A model generated the notes under the pieces. The model searched no databases. It saw only the letters and a list, made by a program, of their open reading frames with translations, and was not told the DNA's origin. A stretch of DNA of 38,820 nucleotides from Pseudomonas sp. TNT3. GTDB taxonomy: Bacteria; Pseudomonadota; Gammaproteobacteria; Pseudomonadales; Pseudomonadaceae. Below are positions 33,928 to 38,820 of the stretch, piece by piece; within the stretch, counting starts at the first letter, position 1; each line of letters starts with the position of its first letter. The stretch is from assembly GCF_010095445.2 (NCBI RefSeq), contig NZ_WFGV02000054.1, positions 1 through 38,820 on the forward strand, written 5' to 3'. The translations under genes and the position numbers were made by a program.

Positions 33928-35097
33928 ATGCAGACAGTCAAGAAGTCCTCTACACGCGCGTCGGTCGTCATCGTCGGTGGCGGCGTGACGGGTTTGAGCG
34001 CTGCCTGGTGGCTCGCTCGCGATGGCGTTGATGTGCTGGTCCTCGACGCCGGCCTGATTGGCTGGGGCGCTTCGGGCCGTAATGGCGGCGGGTGTTCCCA
34101 TCACCACAGCCCGCTTTTCAGGGAGGAACAACGGCTCTGGCCGATGATGGACGAATTGCTCGGGTATCCGACCGAGTATCGCCCTGACCGCATCAGCATC
34201 GACCTCACTGAACACCAGGTGTCGATCGATAAAAAAGTCGTGGACGAAGCCGCTTACTACGGGTTGCGTGTCGACCTTCTGGATCCGCAACAGGTTCGCG
34301 AACTCGTGCCCTTTGCCGGCGACAACGTGCTGGCGGGCTTCTACTATCATTTCGGCGGCCACGCCAACCCGCACCGCACCTTGCAGGCGTACGCCTGGGC
34401 CGTGAAAAACCTGGGCGGCCGGGTGCTCGAACACACGCAGGTAGTGTCGATTGAACGCCAGGGCGACCGCGTGACAGGCGTACGCACCGCAGACGGCCTG
34501 ATCACCTGCGACCATCTCGTGATTGCCGCAGGTCCGCACACCGGCGAGCTGGCGGCGCAGCTGGGCGTCAACATTCCCCTCGTCACTGCACGCGCCGAGA
34601 TGGTGGTGACCGAACCGCTGCCGTTGCTCGACATCGGCGGTGTGGACGGCAACGGTCTGTATGGCCGGCAAACCCTGCGCGGCAACCTGGCCTATGGCGG
34701 CGGTCCACACGAATGGGTCGACCTCGACGATGTGCGCGGCACCCGTGCGCATTCAACACCGCTGCAATGCAACATCGCCAAACGCCTTGCCGACCTGTTC
34801 CCCAAGGTCGCTCACAAACGCGTAATTCGCAGTTGGGCAGGGTTTATTGAAAACACCCCGGACGGCCGCCCCGTCATCGATCGTCCCGCTGCGCTGGATA
34901 ACGTCACGGTCGCGACGATGTCCGGTGTCGGGTTCGGACTGTCGCCGGCGAGCGGTCATGCCATACGCGATCTCGTCGTCGACGGGACGTGCAGCTTCAC
35001 CGACCTGTCTACCTTTTCGCTCTCCCGTTTTGCCGCCCTCGAGCCGGACTGGCAGGCCATCCAGGGATGGCTGCCGTTGCCCGCACACGGGGCGTAA
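33928..35097 (+). CDS. Second FAD-dependent amino-acid oxidase/dehydrogenase (DadA/glycine-oxidase-like)
   Basis: A 389-aa DAO-family flavoenzyme. The FAD fold is ASVVIVGGGVTGLSAAWWLARDG (GGGVTG, 17-22), followed by LDAGLIGWGASGRNGGGC, a typical isoalloxazine-contact loop. LITCDHLVIAAGPHTGELA, VTARAEMVVTEPLP and the C-terminal RSWAGFIENTPDGRPVID and GVGFGLSPASGHAIRDLV are family marks. It differs clearly from the product of 30848, so the two are not a recent duplicate. The ATG lies 4 bp after the OoxA/HcnB-like stop with GAGGG upstream, indicating tight coupling. Together they may form a dehydrogenase complex or act on successive or stereoisomeric substrates. Confidence 0.86.
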   Translation: MQTVKKSSTRASVVIVGGGVTGLSAAWWLARDGVDVLVLDAGLIGWGASGRNGGGCSHHHSPLFREEQRLWPMMDELLGYPTEYRPDRISIDLTEHQVSIDKKVVDEAAYYGLRVDLLDPQQVRELVPFAGDNVLAGFYYHFGGHANPHRTLQAYAWAVKNLGGRVLEHTQVVSIERQGDRVTGVRTADGLITCDHLVIAAGPHTGELAAQLGVNIPLVTARAEMVVTEPLPLLDIGGVDGNGLYGRQTLRGNLAYGGGPHEWVDLDDVRGTRAHSTPLQCNIAKRLADLFPKVAHKRVIRSWAGFIENTPDGRPVIDRPAALDNVTVATMSGVGFGLSPASGHAIRDLVVDGTCSFTDLSTFSLSRFAALEPDWQAIQGWLPLPAHGA

Positions 35098-35169
35098 AAA
35101 GTTTTCGAATCGATGCACGCAGTTGAACCGTTCTACTTGCACCCATCCTCCAGAAAGAAGGGCTCGATC

Positions 35170-35967
35170 ATGAAACGAATAATGCGCAATTTGGCCTTGC
35201 TGGCCTCTATCGGCATGACGTTGTGTACCTTTGCGGCGCCCGCCAGTGCAACGGCGGAAACCTTGCGATTCGGTGTGGCCGCAGAACCCTATCCGCCGTT
35301 TCTGGTGAAGACACCCACCGGGCAATTCACCGGTTTCGAACCCGACTTGATCCGGGCCCTCTGCGAGCAGATGAAAGCCGAATGCGAGATCAAGGAAGTG
35401 GCCTGGGACGGGATTATTCCGGCGCTGCTTTCCAATAAGTTCGACGTGCTCTTCAACTCCATGGGGATCAGTCCGGAAAGGCAGAAGGTCATCGCGTTCT
35501 CGCGTCCGTACTACGAAACCACAGGAATCTTCGTCGCCGCCAAGGACACCCAGCTGACGCTGACACCCGAAGGGCTGGCCGGTAAGTCCATCGGTGTGCA
35601 GGGCTCGACCACCAACGCCGAGTTCATCCAGACCGCCTACGGCAAAACATCGAACATCCGCATATACACCACCCAGGACGACTGCAACGCCGACCTGCTG
35701 GCGGGGCGTATCGACGTCATGTTCCTCGACAAGCTCGGCGACATCGCCTTTCTGGCCTCGGCAGACGGTGCCGGGTATGAGGAAAAAGGCACCGGCAGCG
35801 TGAAGATGGACCCGCTGCAATATGGTCTGGGCGTCGGGGCAGGCTTGCGCAAGGACGACATCGCACTCAAGGCGCGAATCGACGAAGCGTTAACGCAACT
35901 GCATGCGTCGGGCGAGTACACCAAAATCTCCGAAAAATACTTTCCGGTCGACCTCTGGCCGCAGTGA
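35170..35967 (+). CDS. Periplasmic amino-acid-type binding protein (SBP family 3)
   Basis: A 265-aa protein with a signal peptide (LALLASIGMTLCTFAAPASATA). The mature part is a family 3 solute-binding protein: LRFGVAAEPYPPFLVKTPTGQFTGFEPDLIRALCEQM, WDGIIPALLSNKFDVLFNSMGISPERQKVIAFSRPYY, LAGKSIGVQGSTTNAEFIQ, and the C-terminal GLRKDDIALKARIDEALTQLHASGEYTKISEKYF. Related proteins bind basic amino acids or opines for ABC importers. No permease or ATPase gene is in the window, so either a transporter elsewhere is shared or the protein serves sensing. It is 72 bp after the second DAO gene, and its ligand is probably the substrate of the flavoenzymes. Confidence 0.92.
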   Translation: MKRIMRNLALLASIGMTLCTFAAPASATAETLRFGVAAEPYPPFLVKTPTGQFTGFEPDLIRALCEQMKAECEIKEVAWDGIIPALLSNKFDVLFNSMGISPERQKVIAFSRPYYETTGIFVAAKDTQLTLTPEGLAGKSIGVQGSTTNAEFIQTAYGKTSNIRIYTTQDDCNADLLAGRIDVMFLDKLGDIAFLASADGAGYEEKGTGSVKMDPLQYGLGVGAGLRKDDIALKARIDEALTQLHASGEYTKISEKYFPVDLWPQ

Positions 35968-36038
35968 AAAAAAGGCAGAAAACGACCGCAACACAGCAAC
36001 GCCAACCCACCTCGTTCTACTGACAAGAGAGCTGATAA

Positions 36039-36422
36039 ATGAGTGTTTTTACCCACGTGACAGTCGGCACCAATGATCTGGACAAAGCCCGCGGCTTCTA
36101 CGACAACGTACTGGGCGAGCTTGGCCAGAAACGCATCGCCGACCTTGGGGACAACGGCTCCATCTGGGGCGAAAACGCACCGTCGTTCTTCGTGCTGAAA
36201 CCGGCCAACGGCGCGCCGGCCAGCGTCGGCAATGGCGTTACCGTCAGCTTCGAGGCCGCGACACGTGCCGCCATCGACGCCTTCCACGCCGCCGCACTGG
36301 CGGCTGGCGGCACCTGTGAAGGTCTGCCAGGGCCGCGTGGCTGGGCGCCGAATGCCTACGCTGCGTATGCGCGTGATCTGGACGGTAACAAACTGGCCGC
36401 GTATTGCTTCCAGCCTGCATAG
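36039..36422 (+). CDS. VOC-superfamily protein (glyoxalase/dioxygenase fold)
   Basis: A 127-aa single-domain VOC protein: FTHVTVGTNDLDKARGFYDNVLGELG is the N-terminal beta-alpha-beta-beta module, and GVTVSFEAATRAAIDAFHAAALAAGG with YAAYARDLDGNKLAAYCF the C-terminal one. A metal site is likely from H6 and the late acidic position, but the substrate cannot be told; glyoxalase-like, isomerase-like and resistance proteins share the fold. It lies 71 bp after the binding-protein gene on the same strand and might act on a product of the oxidation. GAGAGC lies upstream of the ATG. Confidence 0.86.
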   Translation: MSVFTHVTVGTNDLDKARGFYDNVLGELGQKRIADLGDNGSIWGENAPSFFVLKPANGAPASVGNGVTVSFEAATRAAIDAFHAAALAAGGTCEGLPGPRGWAPNAYAAYARDLDGNKLAAYCFQPA

Positions 36423-36456
36423 ACCGGGGATAGGCCAGCCCACATCGTCTGAACAA

Positions 36457-36655
36457 CGACCGCTTCGCGTTCGAACGCAGCCTTCGGCAGCTGCTACACA
36501 GAGCCCGCGCCTTACGCTCCCTGTAGCAGCTGGCGCAGCCTGCGTTGGGGCGCGAAGCGGCCCTCGATTTTCAAGCGGACACCATAACGTCCGGACAGCG
36601 ACCACTTCGGTCGAGCGCGACCCCGGAGCGGACGCAGCCTTCGGCAGCTGCTACA
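36457..36655. repeat. Cluster of three REP elements (REPIN plus single)
   Basis: CGCAGCCTTCGGCAGCTGCT followed by ACA occurs at 36476-36498 and identically at 36633-36655. An inverted, slightly diverged copy (TGTAGCAGCTGGCGCAGCCT...) lies at 36522-36544. Flanking CCGCTTCGCG and CGCGAAGCGG also pair, making 36457-36561 a REPIN. The rest of the gap to 36943 holds no recognised gene; it must contain the porin promoter. Confidence 0.85.
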
Positions 36656-36943
36656 CGAAACCCGCGCCTCCCGGCCACGCACCTCTGTTTATGATGAAAA
36701 TCTGCCCGGCAGTTTTTCCAAAACAGTCCCGCTCCATACCTCTGTGCGACAAGCCTTATCCCTCCACGAAAATTACTTTCGCCTCGTTTGAATATCGCTC
36801 CTCGAAATGTTTTATGAGTTTCACGACCTGCTCGGCATGACCCTTCCAGTCCTCTCAGTTTCCCGATATTCATTCATCGGGTGCGTGAAAGTGCGGGCTG
36901 CTGTGCCGTGGGCCTCAATAAAAACAATACTCAGGAGCACCGT

Positions 36944-38269
36944 ATGTTCAACCGAGCCGTCCCCGCCGTTTTCTTACTGGCAACCAGTTCGATGTGCGCT
37001 CAGGCAGCCGACACCGCCACGCACGGCTTTCTGGAAGACAGCAAAGCCACACTGTCGATGCGTACCCTGTACTTCAACAGCGACAATCGCGATGGCAGCG
37101 CAGACCCGTCGAAAACCGAAGAAGCGGCACAGGGTTTTGTGCTGCGCTATGAGTCGGGGTTTACCCAGGGAGCAGTAGGGTTCGGGCTCGATGCACAAGC
37201 GCTGCTCGGGATTACGCTGGACAGTGGCGGCGGACGCCACGTCGGCAGCGGCATGATTCCGAGCGACGGCGACGGTGCGGCCGCCTCGTGGAGCAGTTTC
37301 GGGCCGACGGCGAAAATGCGCGTGGCAAAAACAGAATTTCGCTACGGCACGCTGCTACCCAAATTGCCGATTCTGCTGTCCAACGATGCCAGGGTGTTGC
37401 CGCAGTCGTTCACCGGTGCGCAGATCACCTCCAACGACATCGACGGGTTGACCCTGACCAGCGGAGTACTCGAGCACGCAGTCGGCCGCGCCTCGACAGA
37501 TCGCACGGGCCTGTCGGTCGCCGGCAGCACGCGGGACAGCAACAAGTTCTACTACGCTGGAGGCGACTACAACGTCACCCGAGACCTCAAGGCGCAGTAT
37601 TACTTTGCGCAGCTGGAGGACTTCTATGACCAGCATTTCCTGGGCCTGACTCACGTTCTGCCCATCGACAGCAAAAGTGCACTCACCACCGACCTGCGCT
37701 ATTTCCGCACCACCTCAAGCGGCGCGAACAGTTCGGCGACGGGCCGCGCGCAGGGCTATCGCGTATCGGGTTACACCGACGATGACAACGGTGAAATCGA
37801 TAACAGCACCTGGGCTGCAATGGTCACCTACACGAACGGCGGCCACGCGGTGACGGTGGGGCATCAGCAGGTGAGTGACGGCAGTAATTTTGTCCAGCCC
37901 AACCAGGGCAGCCTGACGGACAAAGGGGCGGGCGGCGGCAGCGTCTACCTGCCCACCGACCGGATGATCCAGAGCTTTGCCCGCGCAGGAGAGCAGACCC
38001 ATTTCGGCCAGTACACCTATGACTTCGCGCCGTTGGGCGTACCGGGTTTGAAAGCGTCGATCGTGTACCTGAAGGGCACCGACATCAAAGCCCGCAACGC
38101 AAGTGATCAGTCTGAGTGGGAGCGGGATATGACGCTGGATTACGTACTTCAATCAGGTGCGCTGAAAGGGGTTGGATTCTCGGTGCGAAACGGCAAATCG
38201 AACACCGACGCCGGCCGCAACGTGGAACAGAATCGCTTCGTCGTGAACTACACGCTGTCGTTGTTGTAG
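36944..38269 (+). CDS. OprD-family outer membrane porin
   Basis: A 441-aa beta-barrel protein with a signal peptide ending AQA-ADTATHGFLEDSKATLSMRT. The opening segment GFLEDSKATLSMRTLYFNSDNR, then FVLRYESGFTQGAVGFGLDAQALLGITLDSG, KMRVAKTEFRYGTLLPKLPILLSNDARVLPQSFTGAQITSNDIDGLTL and the C-terminal NRFVVNYTLSLL are typical of Pseudomonas OprD/OpdX porins. They form 18-stranded monomeric channels for amino acids or carboxylates. GGAG lies seven bases before the ATG. It is downstream of the catabolic run, separated by 521 bp with REPs, so probably transcribed separately but plausibly serving uptake of the same compound. Confidence 0.92.
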   Translation: MFNRAVPAVFLLATSSMCAQAADTATHGFLEDSKATLSMRTLYFNSDNRDGSADPSKTEEAAQGFVLRYESGFTQGAVGFGLDAQALLGITLDSGGGRHVGSGMIPSDGDGAAASWSSFGPTAKMRVAKTEFRYGTLLPKLPILLSNDARVLPQSFTGAQITSNDIDGLTLTSGVLEHAVGRASTDRTGLSVAGSTRDSNKFYYAGGDYNVTRDLKAQYYFAQLEDFYDQHFLGLTHVLPIDSKSALTTDLRYFRTTSSGANSSATGRAQGYRVSGYTDDDNGEIDNSTWAAMVTYTNGGHAVTVGHQQVSDGSNFVQPNQGSLTDKGAGGGSVYLPTDRMIQSFARAGEQTHFGQYTYDFAPLGVPGLKASIVYLKGTDIKARNASDQSEWERDMTLDYVLQSGALKGVGFSVRNGKSNTDAGRNVEQNRFVVNYTLSLL

Positions 38270-38324
38270 CAGCTGGATAGAACCCTGATTCGGGTGCATC
38301 AGGAAAAATTTTATCGGCTGTCAG

Positions 38325-38572
38325 GGCCCCATCGCCGGCAGGCCAGCTCCCACAGTTTGATCCGGGTGCATCAGGGGAATAGTCGTTGCTGTGAGACCGT
38401 CATCTCCGGCAGGCCAGCTCCCACAGTTTGATCCGGGTACATCAGGGGAACACTCGTCGGCTATGAGGTCGCCATCGCCGGCAGGCCAGCTCCCACAGTT
38501 TGATCCGAGTGCATCAGGGGAATAGTCGTCGGCTATGAGGCCGTCATCGCGAGCAAGCTCGGCTCCCACAGG
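38325..38572. repeat. Tandem array of REP-containing units, about 71 bp each
   Basis: The block GGCAGGCCAGCTCCCACAGT followed by TTGATCCGGGTGCATCAGGG is repeated with ends near 38341, 38412 and 38484, at 71-72 bp spacing and with few differences. A fourth, shorter copy ends in GCGAGCAAGCTCGGCTCCCA, a standard P. fluorescens-type REP. Variation is mostly in the spacer ATAGTCGTCGGCTATGAGG. Confidence 0.88.
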
Positions 38573-38593
38573 AAAACGCGTGCGCTTCGAAAG

Positions 38594-38812
38594 TCAGGTC
38601 GGCTGACAGGCCGCCTCGATTTGGCTTTTGATCTGCTTTTGATCTTCTTGCCCCTTGGGAAGGCCGAGCGCAGGTTCTGCGCAGTGGGCAACCCGGCATG
38701 GATGCCGGGTTAGCCGCGCACGGCCATGGATGGCCGATCGCGGCGGGCCCACGGAGCAGGACCGGAGTGAGGGTATGCCGAGCCCAGGCGAGGCACCGGA
38801 CGAAAGGGGCAA
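38594..38812. repeat. GC-rich palindromic intergenic block
   Basis: It contains ACCCGGCAT-GG-ATGCCGGGT (38691-38710, perfect) and CGGCCA-TGGA-TGGCCG (38721-38736). Motifs such as TTGATCTGCTTTTGATCTTC and CGCAGGTTCTGCGCAGTGGG recur, as I remember, between genes in many Pseudomonas genomes. A 72-codon open frame on the minus strand covers it, but is a consequence of the repeat and I do not call it a gene. Confidence 0.6.
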
Positions 38813-38820
38813 GAGCGCTT

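Noticed and set aside
30848..35097. Hydrogen cyanide synthase hcnABC
   Set aside because: No HcnA-like ferredoxin subunit, an extra DAO gene, and a binding protein and porin that point to nutrient uptake.
38325..38572. CRISPR array
   Set aside because: Repeats run continuously with near-identical spacers and contain REP palindromes; no unique spacers and no cas genes.
38594..38812. 72-aa hypothetical protein on the minus strand
   Set aside because: It lies wholly in a palindromic intergenic repeat and its peptide reflects that repeat.

Overview
The window looks like chromosomal DNA of a fluorescent-group Pseudomonas. The grounds are the high-GC third positions, the strong resemblance of many products to Pseudomonas families (HutC/HutU, YghU-like GST, OprD-type porin, DUF3300/DUF2950 pair, many LysR regulators), the sigma-54 histidine-utilisation promoter and the REP/REPIN palindromes between genes. 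No rRNA, tRNA, CRISPR array, transposase or phage gene was seen. All functional calls come from reading the sequence and remembered family features; no search was run.

Layout. (1) 1-1298: start of hutU and the repressor gene hutC, both on the minus strand, with a well-formed control region between them (sigma-54 -24/-12 element, HutC-type operator over the predicted +1, CRP/Vfr- or Anr-like box upstream). (2) 1410-4119: a YdeE-like MFS exporter divergent from a LysR regulator, then a small cupin. (3) 4319-6144: a two-domain KaiC-like ATPase followed by a stand-alone receiver protein, with no kinase or KaiB nearby. (4) 6411-9937: SAM methyltransferase, carbon-nitrogen hydrolase and a fused ABC exporter. 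(5) 10116-13679: DUF3300-DUF2950 pair overlapping by 4 nt, then a secreted lytic transglycosylase. (6) 13747-17560: mandelonitrile-lyase-type cupin beside a decapitated LysR gene, a small lipoprotein, an XRE/MmyB-like regulator sharing a perfect palindrome with a DUF2834-like membrane protein, and a secreted alpha/beta hydrolase. (7) 17907-23749: a GAF-GAF-GGDEF-EAL protein with all catalytic motifs intact, a YghU-like glutathione S-transferase and a secreted glycosidase-like protein. (8) 24125-25982: a strongly structured leader, an acyltransferase-3 membrane protein, a broken second acyltransferase and a REPIN. (9) 26003-29764: LprI-MliC fusion, LysR regulator, MFS exporter and GFA-family protein. 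(10) 29793-38269: an accessory catabolic block with a LysR regulator broken by a 13-bp tandem duplication, divergent from a run of two DadA/glycine-oxidase-like flavoenzymes, an OoxA/HcnB-like FAD/[2Fe-2S] subunit, a periplasmic amino-acid-type binding protein, a VOC protein and an OprD-type porin. (11) 38270-38820: repeats only.

How the genes fit together. The clearest pathway unit is block 10: porin for entry, periplasmic capture, then oxidation of an amino-acid- or opine-like compound by flavin dehydrogenases. The permease and ATPase are missing and the substrate is unknown. Its apparent regulator is off by one tandem-repeat unit, so its state could differ between strains or cells. The least explained pieces are the KaiC-receiver module, the folded leader before the acyltransferase and the secreted glycosidase-like protein divergent from it.
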